Shown here in pieces: positions 26,895 to 36,477 of a DNA stretch of 64,000 nt. The position numbers and the translations under genes were made by a program. The stretch is from contig NZ_CP076024.1 of the NCBI RefSeq assembly GCF_022788635.1, positions 1,798,001-1,862,000 of the forward strand, written 5' to 3'. The stretch comes from Methylobacter sp. S3L5C (GTDB lineage Bacteria > Pseudomonadota > Gammaproteobacteria > Methylococcales > Methylomonadaceae). Under the pieces are notes generated by a model. It was not told the DNA's origin, searched no databases, and worked only from the letters and a program-made list of their open reading frames with translations. Position 1 is the first letter of the stretch, and the number at the start of each line of letters is the position of its first letter.

Positions 26895-27980
26895 ATGTCA
26901 CAACCTGAACGCAAAAACCGTAACAAAATTATCGCTATTGCCATCGCCGTTTTAGTCTTGATTTTGTTGCTGCTTTACATGCAAGGGACTTTTGTCAGTA
27001 AAGTATCGCCCGGCTTAAGCCCACTGGTCAACGATGCAAATACGCCCAAAAGCGAAACTGCTGTGGTTGAAAAAAAACAGGTTGACGATATTCTTAACTG
27101 GCCTGGCACGGTAAGATCAAGAATCGTGGCTAATATTGCTCCCAAAATGACAGCTCGCATTATCGATATTAAGGTTCATGCCAGCGATAAAGTCAAAAAA
27201 GGCGAGGTAATTGCCATTCTGGATGAGCGTGAACTCAGAGCTCAGGAAAATATCGCCCTTGCCGCGCTTGCCGGTGCAACTGCGCAAGCCGGTCGTGCCA
27301 AAGCAGACGAACAACGTACCAAAAGCTTGTACGTTAAGGAGGCGGCAACCCGCGAAAATTTTGATGCCGTCGTCGCCCGTGCAAAAGAGGCGCAAGCGGC
27401 GGTCAGTCAGGCAACCAGTACGGTGAGTGAAATCAGAACCCATTTGGCGGATACGCTATTACTGGCACCATTTGACGGTACTGTCGTCAAGCGCCTTAAA
27501 GAGCCCGGTGACATGGGCTTGCCCGGTGTGCCGGTGGTCACTTTGCAGATACCACAAGGCTTAAGGCTTGAGGCCGACGTACCCGGCACTTGTGCCGGAC
27601 GTTATCGCACGGGCATGGAGGTTAGGGTGCGCATTGATACCCTGGGCCAAACGGTTACGGCTCAAGTCGATGAGATCAGTCCTGATGTCGACTCGCAAAC
27701 CCGCACTCAATTGATTAAAATTGCCTTGCCGGCAATGGCAGGTTTGCAAGCCGGATCTTTTGGTTGGCTGGAACAAGCTTGCGGCCAACATGAAGCCTTA
27801 TTGATTCCTGCCAGTGCAGTGCAGCATATCGGTCAACTGGAAGTGGTTACGGTCTGGTCAGAAGGCCGGCAGCTTATGCGCCATATCAGAACAGCTAAAA
27901 CTTTTGGCAACAGGATTGAAGTTATTTCCGGTTTACACGCCGGTGAAATCGTCATCGTTAATCCACAGCAGGTACCATAA
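26895..27980 (+). CDS. RND efflux periplasmic adaptor (HlyD/MFP family)
   Basis: A 361-residue membrane-fusion protein. It has an N-terminal membrane anchor (IIAIAIAVLVLILLLLYM, residues about 10-28), a lipoyl/barrel-sandwich half (IDIKVHASDKVKKGEVIAILDERELR), an alpha hairpin and the second lipoyl half (DTLLLAPFDGTVVKRLKEPGDM). The C-terminal beta-barrel part ends IEVISGLHAGEIVIVNPQQV. It links the inner-membrane pump to the outer channel. An AGGAG site precedes the ATG. Its TAA overlaps the permease start (TAATG), showing coupling. Confidence 0.92.
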   Translation: MSQPERKNRNKIIAIAIAVLVLILLLLYMQGTFVSKVSPGLSPLVNDANTPKSETAVVEKKQVDDILNWPGTVRSRIVANIAPKMTARIIDIKVHASDKVKKGEVIAILDERELRAQENIALAALAGATAQAGRAKADEQRTKSLYVKEAATRENFDAVVARAKEAQAAVSQATSTVSEIRTHLADTLLLAPFDGTVVKRLKEPGDMGLPGVPVVTLQIPQGLRLEADVPGTCAGRYRTGMEVRVRIDTLGQTVTAQVDEISPDVDSQTRTQLIKIALPAMAGLQAGSFGWLEQACGQHEALLIPASAVQHIGQLEVVTVWSEGRQLMRHIRTAKTFGNRIEVISGLHAGEIVIVNPQQVP

Positions 27981-30900
27981 TGGACGAGCTGCAAAATCAA
28001 AAACCGAAACGTGGCTTGACGACCAAGATTGTCGAAATTTTTACCACCTCACAGTTATCCATTTTATTTCTGATTATTTCGCTGTTGGCTGGAGCTGCAG
28101 CACTGGTTCTTACACCACGTGAAGAAGATCCACAGATTGTCGTGCCGGTTATGGATGTGCTGATTGAATATCCGGGGGCTTCCAGCGAAGAAGTTGAAAA
28201 GCTGGTGTCGACACCGCTGGAGGTTTTGCTCAAACAAATTGAAGGCGTGGAATACGTCTATTCCATCTCCAAGCCCGGTGCGGCGATGGTGACCGTGCGT
28301 TATTTTGTCGGCCAGGATTTTGAAGACAGTCTGGTTAAAACCTGGGACCGGCTTATGTCCAACCAGAACCTTATTCCGCCCGGGGTTACGCACTGGAAAG
28401 TAAGTCCTGTAGAAATTGATAACGTGCCTATCGTATTACTGACACTTTCTGCACAGAATAATAATTATGATTCTATGGCGTTACGCCGCATTGCCGATGA
28501 GCTGATTATTTCTCTGAGAAGTGTGGGCGATGTGGGTAAAAGTTGGGTGGTTGGCGGCGAACAACGGCAAGTATCCATTTATGCCAACCCGGCCAGTCTG
28601 GCGGCGCATGGCGTAACGCTGATTGAAGTGACTCAGGCGCTGGCCAATGCCAATGTTAATTTACAAGCGGGTAGCTTTGAAAGTAATAACCGTGAAATTC
28701 TACTGGAAGCCGGCCCGCATTTTAGTTCATCACCAGAAGTCGGCGCGACCGTTATAAAAAGTGTTGCCGGACGTCCTGTTTATCTGCGGGATGTGGCGCG
28801 TATTGAAGATGGCCCGGCAGATGTCGACCATTACACGCGTATCGGCTTTGGCCCTGCGGTCGATGAAATGCCTACGATTGGCAAAGCTACCGGTAATCCG
28901 CCGCAAGTCGGGCAAGAACGGCCAATGGTCACTATTGCCGTTGCCAAACGTAAAGGCAGTAATGCCGTTCATGTCGCCGAAGCCGTTATTGCCAACGCAG
29001 AAAAGATGCGCGGTACGCTGATCCCCGAAGATGTTTTGTTAACCGTTACCCGTGATTATGGCGAAACCGCTAACGATAAAGTGAACGAACTGGTTAAACA
29101 TTTAAGCTTTGCCATCGTCATTATCGTGGTGTTACTGGCTTTTTCGTTGGGGCTGAAAGAGTCATTTATTGTGTCCATTGCCGTACCGATGACCTTGGCG
29201 CTGACTTTGTTACTGGATTATATTTCCGGTTACACCATTAATCGCGTTACTCTGTTTGCCTTGATTCTATCGTTGGGCTTATTGGTGGATGATCCGATAG
29301 TGGATGTTGAAAATATCCACAGGCACTATAAATTACGCAAAGAATCACCGCTGGAAGCGCTATTGACGGCGGTCGATGAAGTCAGGCCGCCGACTATTCT
29401 GGCGACTTTTACGGTGATTGTGTCATTTCTGCCAATGTTTTATATCACAGGCATGATGGGCCCCTATATGGCACCCATGGCTTTTAACGTGCCGATCGCC
29501 ATGATTGTCTCGTTAATTGTGGCTTTTACCGTAACTCCCTGGGCCAGTTTCAAATTGCTGCAAAGCGAATATCACAAGCATAGCGACGAATTACCGGAAG
29601 TACTCGAAAAAACCTTTATCTATCAGGCCTATCGCGCGGCACTCGGTCCGCTGTTGGCGACCCCGGGGCGTGCCAAATTATTTTTACTGATTGTGCTGAT
29701 AGCCTTTTTAGGCTCAACCATGCTGGCTATTACTCGTGCCGTGCCGCTTAAACTATTGCCTTTTGATAATAAAAACGAATTGCAAATCATGATTGATATG
29801 CCGCGTGGCTCAACCCTGGAAAAAACCGATGAAGTTGTGCGTGCCTTGGGTAGCTATTTGGCGACAGTCAATGAAGTGACTGATTATCAAACCTATACCG
29901 GCCTGGCTGCACCGATGGATTTTAACGGCATGGTTCGCCATTATTATCTACGCAGTGGTGGTTATGTGGGTGAAGTCAGAATCAATTTATTACCTAAAGA
30001 TAAACGGGAACAGCAGTCGCATGAAATCGCTTTACGTATTCGCTCTGACATAGAAAAAATCGGTAAGCAATACGGCGCCAACCTTAAAATTGTCGAAATT
30101 CCACCCGGGCCACCGGTACTTTCCGGTTTGGTTGCTGAAATCTATGGCCCGCCTGAAGCGACTATTGACGGTTTGATAGCGGTATCCAAGCGCGTTAGAG
30201 CCGATATGGAAAAAACCGAAGGCGTAGTTGATGTGGATGATTTTTCCGAAGCGCCGCATGATAAAGTGCATTTTCAGTTAAATCGGGAAAAAGCGGCCTT
30301 GTCGGGTGTCAGCGTTGCGCAAGTTGCCGAAACATTGCGTATCGCTTTGGCAGGTCAAACCTTGGGTATCGTACATGCGGACAGGGAGCGCCAGCCGCTG
30401 GAAATTAACCTGCAATTACCCCGTGCACTACGTTCGTCTATTGCCGATTTATTGGCATTACGGGTAAAAACAGATCAAGGTGAGTTAATACCCTTAAGTG
30501 AGCTAGGCACTGCCACTATGGAAAATGAAGATCAGCCTATTTATCATAAGAATCTGCAACGGGTCAGTTACGTCATTGCCGAAATGGCAGGACGCAGTCC
30601 GGTAGAAGCGGTTTTTGATCTTAATGATACGTTTGCCGAACATCCCTTGCTGCAAGGTTATCGCGCCGAACTAGCGGGGGAGGGCGAATGGAAAATTACC
30701 GTTGATGTCTTTCGTGACCTTGGACTTGCTTTTGCAGCCGCGTTAGTGATGATTTATGTTTTATTGGTCGGGCAAACCGGATCATTGACCGTGCCGCTGG
30801 TTATGATGATCGCTATTCCCTTAACGGTGATTGGCATCATGCCGGGATTTTGGTTGCTTAACCAGTTTATGGCGACGCCTGTTGCAGGTTACCCCAATCC

Positions 30901-31228
30901 GATCTATTTTACCGCCACCGCCATGATAGGCATGATTGCCCTGGCGGGTATTGTTGTGCGCAACTCCATTATCCTGATTGATTTTATCGAACGCATCCGC
31001 GCCCGTGCCGATGTAACGCTTGCCGATGCCCTGATTGAAGCGGGTGCAATTCGCTTGCGGCCGATCTTTCTGACTGCGGGAGCGGCCATGTTCGGTGCCT
31101 TTGTCATTATCCTTGATCCGATATTTTCAGGACTGGCCTGGAGCTTTATTTTCGGTATTTTTGCTTCGACTTTGTTTTCATTGCTGGTAATTCCGGTGGT
31201 TTATTTTTTGATTAATAAGGAAAACTGA
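27980..31228 (+). CDS. RND efflux permease
   Basis: A 1082-residue proton-driven inner-membrane transporter with the usual twelve-helix, two-porter-domain layout. The N-terminus (FLIISLLAGAAALVLTPREEDPQI) is the first helix and porter entry; LILSLGLLVDDPIVDVENIHRH holds the conserved acidic pair in helix 4; GMIALAGIVVRNSIILIDFIE is in the second half. The sequence resembles the hydrophobe/amphiphile RND branch more than the CzcA metal branch, judged by motifs only. It works with the TolC-like channel and adaptor of the same operon. Substrate is unknown. Confidence 0.93.
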   Translation: MDELQNQKPKRGLTTKIVEIFTTSQLSILFLIISLLAGAAALVLTPREEDPQIVVPVMDVLIEYPGASSEEVEKLVSTPLEVLLKQIEGVEYVYSISKPGAAMVTVRYFVGQDFEDSLVKTWDRLMSNQNLIPPGVTHWKVSPVEIDNVPIVLLTLSAQNNNYDSMALRRIADELIISLRSVGDVGKSWVVGGEQRQVSIYANPASLAAHGVTLIEVTQALANANVNLQAGSFESNNREILLEAGPHFSSSPEVGATVIKSVAGRPVYLRDVARIEDGPADVDHYTRIGFGPAVDEMPTIGKATGNPPQVGQERPMVTIAVAKRKGSNAVHVAEAVIANAEKMRGTLIPEDVLLTVTRDYGETANDKVNELVKHLSFAIVIIVVLLAFSLGLKESFIVSIAVPMTLALTLLLDYISGYTINRVTLFALILSLGLLVDDPIVDVENIHRHYKLRKESPLEALLTAVDEVRPPTILATFTVIVSFLPMFYITGMMGPYMAPMAFNVPIAMIVSLIVAFTVTPWASFKLLQSEYHKHSDELPEVLEKTFIYQAYRAALGPLLATPGRAKLFLLIVLIAFLGSTMLAITRAVPLKLLPFDNKNELQIMIDMPRGSTLEKTDEVVRALGSYLATVNEVTDYQTYTGLAAPMDFNGMVRHYYLRSGGYVGEVRINLLPKDKREQQSHEIALRIRSDIEKIGKQYGANLKIVEIPPGPPVLSGLVAEIYGPPEATIDGLIAVSKRVRADMEKTEGVVDVDDFSEAPHDKVHFQLNREKAALSGVSVAQVAETLRIALAGQTLGIVHADRERQPLEINLQLPRALRSSIADLLALRVKTDQGELIPLSELGTATMENEDQPIYHKNLQRVSYVIAEMAGRSPVEAVFDLNDTFAEHPLLQGYRAELAGEGEWKITVDVFRDLGLAFAAALVMIYVLLVGQTGSLTVPLVMMIAIPLTVIGIMPGFWLLNQFMATPVAGYPNPIYFTATAMIGMIALAGIVVRNSIILIDFIERIRARADVTLADALIEAGAIRLRPIFLTAGAAMFGAFVIILDPIFSGLAWSFIFGIFASTLFSLLVIPVVYFLINKEN

Positions 31229-31249
31229 GCCGATTTTTAGCAATGCAGG

Positions 31250-31275
31250 TTGGGTTGCCTTTTTTCGCAACCCAA
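31250..31275 (+). terminator. Hairpin behind the RND operon
   Basis: TTGGGTTGC (31250-31258) pairs with GCAACCCAA (31267-31275) across a CTTTTTTC loop. It lies 22 bases after the permease stop. The following bases are TAAAAT, so T-richness is weak on this strand; the second hairpin just downstream may complete termination. Confidence 0.6.
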
Positions 31276-31285
31276 TAAAATAGAT

Positions 31286-31330
31286 GCAGCGTAGATTGGT
31301 TTGAAACAGTATTAATTCAATCTACGCTGC
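31286..31330. terminator. Bidirectional terminator between RND operon and PEP-CTERM gene
   Basis: GCAGCGTAGATTG (31286-31298) and CAATCTACGCTGC (31318-31330) form a perfect 13-pair stem around a 19-base loop, followed by TTTATT. It lies just beyond the stop of the converging PEP-CTERM gene at 31339 and can end transcripts from both sides. Confidence 0.75.
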
Positions 31331-31338
31331 TTTATTGC

Positions 31339-31914
31339 TTAAGCCTTTTTACGTAAAGCGGCTAAACCCAACAGGCCGGATACAAACAGCCAGATTGCGC
31401 CGGGAACTGGTACAGCAGCGACAGATGATTCGGTTACAGAAACACGGGCGAAGGTTGCTAGACCAGGGGTGTTGTTGCCAAATTGTTCAAGCATTATGTG
31501 GACGGCGGTTACGCCTAAGCTTGCCGAATCAAAGGCGATACTGTAAGTGTGAAATAGGCCGTCATTGACCAAGTTGACTGGTGTTAGAGCTAAGCTTGAG
31601 CTACCTGCTATCCAAGTATGATCTCCTGCGAAAGCGGTACTGATACCAAAATAACCGCCGGCATCATTACCGGCAACACCACTATAATCAAAATTGAAAT
31701 AACCTTTGTTAAAGGTCGCGGTGGTAAAAATGTCACCTTGTGAATTGCCCGATGTAAAGCTCAATTTGTTATTGCTGACGGAAGCGTAAGAGCCGCCGGA
31801 TTTGAGGGTCCATGCACTTAAATTGTCAAAGTTGTCGCTAAAATAAGTAACGTTAGCCATGGCTTGCGAGCAAAAACCAACCGCGAATAATATAGCTAAA
31901 AAGAGTTTTTTCAT
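31339..31914 (-). CDS. PEP-CTERM sorting-domain exported protein
   Basis: A 191-residue protein from the ATG at 31914, with AGGA upstream and an immediate signal peptide (KKLFLAILFAVGFCSQAMA). The C-terminus VPVPGAIWLFVSGLLGLAAL followed by RKKA is a PEP-CTERM sorting signal: VPxPG motif, membrane helix, basic tail. Exosortase would recognise it and cut near the motif, releasing or modifying the protein for the extracellular matrix. The middle (residues about 22-165) is a beta-rich domain with a Ser/Gly-rich, aromatic pattern of secreted proteins; no enzyme motif is seen. Usually linked with exopolysaccharide production, which fits the sugar genes at the left of the window. Confidence 0.88.
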   Translation of the reverse strand: MKKLFLAILFAVGFCSQAMANVTYFSDNFDNLSAWTLKSGGSYASVSNNKLSFTSGNSQGDIFTTATFNKGYFNFDYSGVAGNDAGGYFGISTAFAGDHTWIAGSSSLALTPVNLVNDGLFHTYSIAFDSASLGVTAVHIMLEQFGNNTPGLATFARVSVTESSVAAVPVPGAIWLFVSGLLGLAALRKKA

Positions 31915-32597
31915 TATGTTCAGTCCTAAAGGTGAATATCTATGATAAGTTGTGATAAATAAATTAAGTAACATTTGTATACGATCTACTTAAGGTCAGT
32001 CACGAAGCTGACCTTCTGTAGTTCAATTTAAGTGTAGTCTAAGACTTACTGTATGGTACGAATTGACTTACAATTAAATGTAACAGATCGATGTGGGCAG
32101 CCTAGTCTGGCAACAGCTTTTTTGTTGCCCGACATTACGGCATTAGCTTAAGAACTGGTGGTGTAAGCTGAAGCGGACAAGTTCATTAAGTTAAGCAAAG
32201 TGAATATAAAAAAATGAAACGAGCGGCGAAGCTATTGCGAAAAAGTTTTTTAATTTAACGAGCTATAAAGGCCATGGTTTCGGAAATTTACCCGTCCCTG
32301 CAGATACGTTAGACCGGTTAGCAAGATAAACATAAACTTATGCTGCAGTTTTGCTACGCTGGACATTTACTGCAGAATGGGTTTTATTAAGTGGATGAAA
32401 GCCTTTGGTTGGCTTGTTGGGCTGTTATCGTCGTTGACTACATCTTCAAATGCTTGAGGAAACTTCCAGGCAATTTTTAATCAATACAAAACAGTCCGAA
32501 GTAGAGTTTTTAATAAAATGAATAAGTTTTTTCTTGTTGCCGAGCTCTTAATTGGGAACGGTTAATTTACGTAAAAAAGCTAAAATACATATTAATT
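31915..32597. other. Gene-free region with two short hairpins
   Basis: This stretch has no convincing coding frame. AAGGTCAG (31992-31999) pairs with CTGACCTT (32008-32015), about 80 bases upstream of the PEP-CTERM start. GGCAACA (32109-32115) pairs with TGTTGCC (32123-32129). The rest of the region is broken in every frame and may be decayed sequence. Promoters of the two divergent genes must lie here. Confidence 0.45.
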
Positions 32598-33383
32598 ATG
32601 AATCGTACATTTGCTAACATCATCATCGACATAATTGCGGCATTTCTACTTTTAGGTATGATTGCGACAGGATACATACTGCGTTTTCCATTGCCACCAG
32701 GTAGCAACAAAATGTTGAGCTTATGGGGCTATACCCGCCATCAATGGGGTGATGGCCATTTTTGGATCAGTCTGGGGCTTTTGATAGTCCTTATTAGTCA
32801 TTTGGTTTTGCATTGGAACTGGATAGTTACCGTAATCGGTAAGCGCTGTCATTTGTTACAAACTGCGCACCCTTCACTAATTCGCAGTGGGATATTAACA
32901 GGCGGTATAGTTGTTTTCCTTATAGCGCTTTTTGCCTGGGCTGCTGAAAATAGCGTTAAAGAAATAGCCGGTCCAATGCGAGGAAAACACTTGGGGCATA
33001 ATGGGAATACTGATCCGGTTAACGAATCTTTAGCCGCTTCGCCGATATCAAATAGTGTTGATCAACAAGCGATCGGGTTCTGGAAAGATGTCTACCCAAT
33101 ATTCGAGAATAATTGCCTGTCTTGCCATGGCCCACAAAAACAGTTGGCCAATTTTCGTGTTGATCGCCAGGAAGATTTCTTCACAAGTAATGGGCGAGCA
33201 CCTTTAATTTTACCGGGACAGAGCGCTGTAAGCCCGTTGATTGCTATTGTATCGGGAACAAGAAAGGACATGCCGATGGCGAATGTGCATAAGCTTTCTG
33301 ATCAAGATGTTTTGAAACTGAAAGCCTGGATAGATTCGGGAGCAGAGTGGACGGTAAAAGCTGATGTTAATATATTGCATTGA
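32598..33383 (+). CDS. DUF4405 membrane domain fused to a c-type cytochrome domain
   Basis: A 261-residue protein. The N-terminus has helices at about residues 10-30, 53-72 and 101-121, with LLGMIATGYILRFPLPPG, the tryptophan-rich RHQWGDGHFWISL and SHLVLHWNW; this is the DUF4405 pattern with histidines that may bind heme b. The C-terminal domain has one c-heme motif, CLSCHGPQ near residue 175, with PLILPGQSAVSPLI and MPMANVHKLSDQDVLKLKAWIDSGAEW, which is the planctomycete-type cytochrome c domain. It may carry electrons across the membrane to periplasmic acceptors. No partner gene is adjacent, so its pathway is unknown. Confidence 0.82.
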   Translation: MNRTFANIIIDIIAAFLLLGMIATGYILRFPLPPGSNKMLSLWGYTRHQWGDGHFWISLGLLIVLISHLVLHWNWIVTVIGKRCHLLQTAHPSLIRSGILTGGIVVFLIALFAWAAENSVKEIAGPMRGKHLGHNGNTDPVNESLAASPISNSVDQQAIGFWKDVYPIFENNCLSCHGPQKQLANFRVDRQEDFFTSNGRAPLILPGQSAVSPLIAIVSGTRKDMPMANVHKLSDQDVLKLKAWIDSGAEWTVKADVNILH

Positions 33384-33558
33384 TTAATTTTCACTATTTA
33401 TAATAACGTATCTCATAGATACCAGAATCCGGTTACCCGATCTTCGGTTGTACTACCAGTGTAATTAAGCTATAGCTATACCCAAGAAATATTGGTTTGC
33501 CAAACAGGTGGTAATCCATTATTGTTTATAAGTAATGTCCTCAGGAACCGATATCTTT

Positions 33559-34965
33559 ATGCGCACCAAGCTTCAAACTCATTATCCGGCTACCTGTCAA
33601 TGGCTGGCTAAAGTCGCTTTACTAATCGTCCTAACCTTAAGTGCCAATGGTTGTAGTTTACTCAAAAGCACTCTGGAATTACCTGAAAAGGGCATACGCT
33701 CGCTATTTTCGCTCCATAACGATAACGCTGCACCGGATCCCGTTGAACTTCAATCGCTGTTGCTTCGTTTTGCGGACGATTATATTGATGCACTCAGTAT
33801 CGCTTTTAGCAAATTGCAGGAAGCCGATGGACAGCCCTCCCAACGGCGCAATATGCTGATGCGTCGCATCGCCACCACCAATGATGTGTTGGGCACCGCC
33901 ACTGGTGCGAACGCCTACGCTAATCTTCTGGATATGGTCATCCTCGTCACCTTGAATCGGATGAATATTGAGGACTATTGGATGCCCAAGCGCTTCGGTA
34001 ACTCGGCCAAACCTTTGCTACTTGCATCGCAGGAAACCGAGAAGGAGATTTGGCGTATTGCTGCATTGACACTAAAACCTCTACAGATTAAGGAACTCCG
34101 CGCTGCCATAAAAGCTTGGCACGAGCAATATCCTGATGGGCGTTCGCCCAGTGATGTCGGTTCACTCGGTTTTGCGGCCGAAGTTGGTCAGATGAACCGT
34201 AGCGCTCAGCAAGGGATGACCAGTAGTGTTTTTAACCTGCTAGACATCGACCCATTAGCGGGGCTTGATCCCGCTACTCTCGAACTGGCTAATACCCGTT
34301 TGTTTGCTGAACGTGGCTTATTCTTGGGGCGACATATGCCGACCCTGATTCGCTGGGAAACTGAATTGTTGGTCATCCAGACCGTCGAAACGCCGCAGAT
34401 GGAACAACTATTAGCCAATACAACACAACTGTCCGAATCAGCAGATCGTTTCAGTCAGACGGCAGAGCGCCTACCCGAACTCATTAGCGCAGAGCGCGAA
34501 CAAATCGTTCAAGCCTTGAATGCGCAGCAGCCAGGCCTTACCAGTCTTGCGGCACAAACCGAGAAAGCACTGGACGCAGGACAACAGATGTCCACTGCGT
34601 CCACCGCTACCTTAAAGTCTTTTCAAGACGTACTGCGGCAAATTGATGCCAGTCCATCAAACCCGAACACTGAGCCTTTCCACATCAACGATTACACCGC
34701 AGCAGCTGCACAGATCAACGTTGCAGCACAAGATTTGGTGAAATTGTTACAAGCTTTTGACCAGATACTGGCTCCCGGCAAGTTTGACGAACTATCAACC
34801 CGATTGGATGCACTGACCCAAAAAACACAAATCAGTGGTAAAGAATTGGTGGACTATACGATTAAGCAAACTTTATTTTTTGGTTTGATACTGATTGGTT
34901 TGGCTTGCGTGATGGTATTGATTTCTTCCGTGGTTTTTTGGCAGTTGAAGAAGAAATTTGCCTGA
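33559..34965 (+). CDS. Hypothetical lipoprotein-like protein with C-terminal membrane helix
   Basis: A 468-residue protein that I do not recognise as a named family. From the ATG at 33559 (AGGA upstream; an in-frame ATG at 33535 lacks a site) it begins with a hydrophobic leader followed by LSANGC, a possible lipobox with Cys-32. Most of the rest is predicted helical; residues about 275-430 are rich in Gln, Ala, Thr and Ser in heptad-like spacing (QLSESADRFSQTAERLPEL, LAAQTEKALDAGQQMSTAST), suggesting coiled coils. A final membrane helix (TLFFGLILIGLACVMVLISS) ends in WQLKKKFA. It could span the periplasm between two membranes; function unknown. Confidence 0.72.
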   Translation: MRTKLQTHYPATCQWLAKVALLIVLTLSANGCSLLKSTLELPEKGIRSLFSLHNDNAAPDPVELQSLLLRFADDYIDALSIAFSKLQEADGQPSQRRNMLMRRIATTNDVLGTATGANAYANLLDMVILVTLNRMNIEDYWMPKRFGNSAKPLLLASQETEKEIWRIAALTLKPLQIKELRAAIKAWHEQYPDGRSPSDVGSLGFAAEVGQMNRSAQQGMTSSVFNLLDIDPLAGLDPATLELANTRLFAERGLFLGRHMPTLIRWETELLVIQTVETPQMEQLLANTTQLSESADRFSQTAERLPELISAEREQIVQALNAQQPGLTSLAAQTEKALDAGQQMSTASTATLKSFQDVLRQIDASPSNPNTEPFHINDYTAAAAQINVAAQDLVKLLQAFDQILAPGKFDELSTRLDALTQKTQISGKELVDYTIKQTLFFGLILIGLACVMVLISSVVFWQLKKKFA

Positions 34966-35324
34966 GCCAGGATACTTGGCTCAAGCAATCTGGCAAGGGC
35001 TATATTTTTTGTATCTGTTACTTGTATCTCGGACAGCCTGCCTACGTCAGATGACGCTTATAAAAAAGCAAAGAATGGTTAAAGAAAGTGAAGTGATGTA
35101 TATTGCACGACACAATGCTGTAGCGCTGTATTTCAGTATTTAGTAATTTTAAAAAACCACTCGTTTAACCTTACTTATCCCTTCGGTAGTGAAAGAAAAT
35201 TTACCCTTATTTGCAGAAAAATATCGTGGCCTAATAAGTCTATGGCTATTTACGTAAGTGCCTTTAGGTTTTAGTCATTAACTGCACACAGCCACCTGTT
35301 TTTAATAGAGAACGTCAAATTATT
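34966..35324. other. Gene-free spacer
   Basis: About 360 bases between two plus-strand genes. A short frame at 34958-35143 overlaps the end of the previous gene but has no family features, so I do not call it. No clear terminator or operator was found. Confidence 0.45.
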
Positions 35325-35981
35325 ATGAATGATCAAGTTATGAGTATTGCAAAAAGAGAGCTGGAGTTATCTTATTATTTGGATAGGCAGCCTTACAGTG
35401 CGGAGTTGGATGGTATCTCCCTGACAATTGCAAAAAATGTATTTCCCTCCTGTTTTGGTATCACCAGTTCATTTTTTGGTAATTTTATACTCCAGCAAAA
35501 ACCGGCAGCTACGGCACTGGATATGGGCTGTGGGAGTGGCTATTTTGCTTTCTTATTAAAAAAAATTGGCTGTGAAATCGTATTGGGAGTCGATTTTAAT
35601 AGCGATGCCGTAAAATGTGCGACTGAAAACTCCGGCCTTAATCCGTCATTAGCACCGATTGCTTTTATATATAGCGATTTGTTTGATGACGTGCCCGTAA
35701 CGAAATTTGATATTATCGTATTTAATTTTAATTACTATCCTTCCAACGGCGATTTTGGTTTAAATGACGATGGAGGACGGCAAATATTGCAACGGTTTTT
35801 CAGTCAGGTAAGTGCTTTTTGTGATTCTGAAACAAGAATTTACATTCCCTATTCGGAGTTTGTAGGGCTTGATCATGATCCTAAAATGATTTGCCAGGAC
35901 TTCGGTTTTACGTATGAAATAATGACGACTACAGTCAATGAGACTGGTGAACATTGCATCTATAAGATAATGAAACAATAA
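35325..35981 (+). CDS. Class I SAM-dependent methyltransferase
   Basis: A 218-residue protein with the classical SAM-binding loop ALDMGCGSGYFAFLL near residue 66, the acidic end of strand 2 in VLGVDFNSDAVKCA, and FDIIVFNFNYYPSNGDF near residue 129. The NFNYYP sequence occupies the place of the NPPY motif of small-domain methyltransferases acting on amino groups of nucleobases or glutamines. The substrate cannot be told. Met-6 at 35340 is an alternative start. It is followed by a small cysteine-rich gene on the same strand. Confidence 0.82.
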   Translation: MNDQVMSIAKRELELSYYLDRQPYSAELDGISLTIAKNVFPSCFGITSSFFGNFILQQKPAATALDMGCGSGYFAFLLKKIGCEIVLGVDFNSDAVKCATENSGLNPSLAPIAFIYSDLFDDVPVTKFDIIVFNFNYYPSNGDFGLNDDGGRQILQRFFSQVSAFCDSETRIYIPYSEFVGLDHDPKMICQDFGFTYEIMTTTVNETGEHCIYKIMKQ

Positions 35982-36050
35982 GGCTTTACAAGGCAGTAAA
36001 TACTGCCGGGCAATGCAAACTATAGTCATAATCAACCAAGAGAACAACGC

Positions 36051-36257
36051 ATGAAATTTAATCCCTGTATTGATAAATGTACGTCCGGAGGTAGTCATTG
36101 CCAAGGTTGTGGTCGTTCATTTGAAGAAATTGCCGGTACTAAAAAATTGGTGATGTCGATTGTCAGTTTTATACAAAGCCAAGACTATGAGAATAGTGAA
36201 GAATTTATCAACAAGATTAGCAAAAGCGTAATTAAAAAATTACAAAAACCGGAGTAA
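36051..36257 (+). CDS. Small DUF1289-like cysteine-motif protein
   Basis: A 68-residue protein with N-terminal CIDKCTSGGSHCQGCGRSFEEI, resembling the CxxxC...CxGCxR motif of DUF1289 proteins, followed by a helical tail. The four cysteines could hold a metal ion or iron-sulfur cluster. It starts 70 bases after the methyltransferase, probably in the same transcript. The family match is by motif only and the function is unknown. Confidence 0.7.
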   Translation: MKFNPCIDKCTSGGSHCQGCGRSFEEIAGTKKLVMSIVSFIQSQDYENSEEFINKISKSVIKKLQKPE

Positions 36258-36477
36258 AGTTACCAAGCTAAAGGAGTCGATATAGAAACATGAATTAACT
36301 AAGTACGTACGTCGTGCTGTGCGGGCCTCAGTTTTCAAGACTCACACCGCAAGCCCTACAGAAAGTATGTCACTTAATCAACTTTGTTTTCTATCGCTTA
36401 GATTTTCCTTGCTTAAAATTTTAACCAATAAAATCAGATACGAGCGACTTAAAAATTGAATAAATTATCAGGTTATT

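Noticed and set aside
27980-31228. RND permease as a heavy-metal (CzcA-type) pump
   Set aside because: Helix 4 reads LLVDDPIVDVENIHRH, closer to the amphiphile branch, and no metal-binding His-rich regions or metal regulator are nearby.
32200-32597. Possible transposase or other gene remnant upstream of the DUF4405 gene
   Set aside because: A few short protein-like stretches are seen in translation, but every frame is broken and none matched a family I could name.
34958-35143. Short plus-strand frame after the lipoprotein gene
   Set aside because: It overlaps the previous stop, has no ribosome-binding site and no family features; composition looks like translated spacer.
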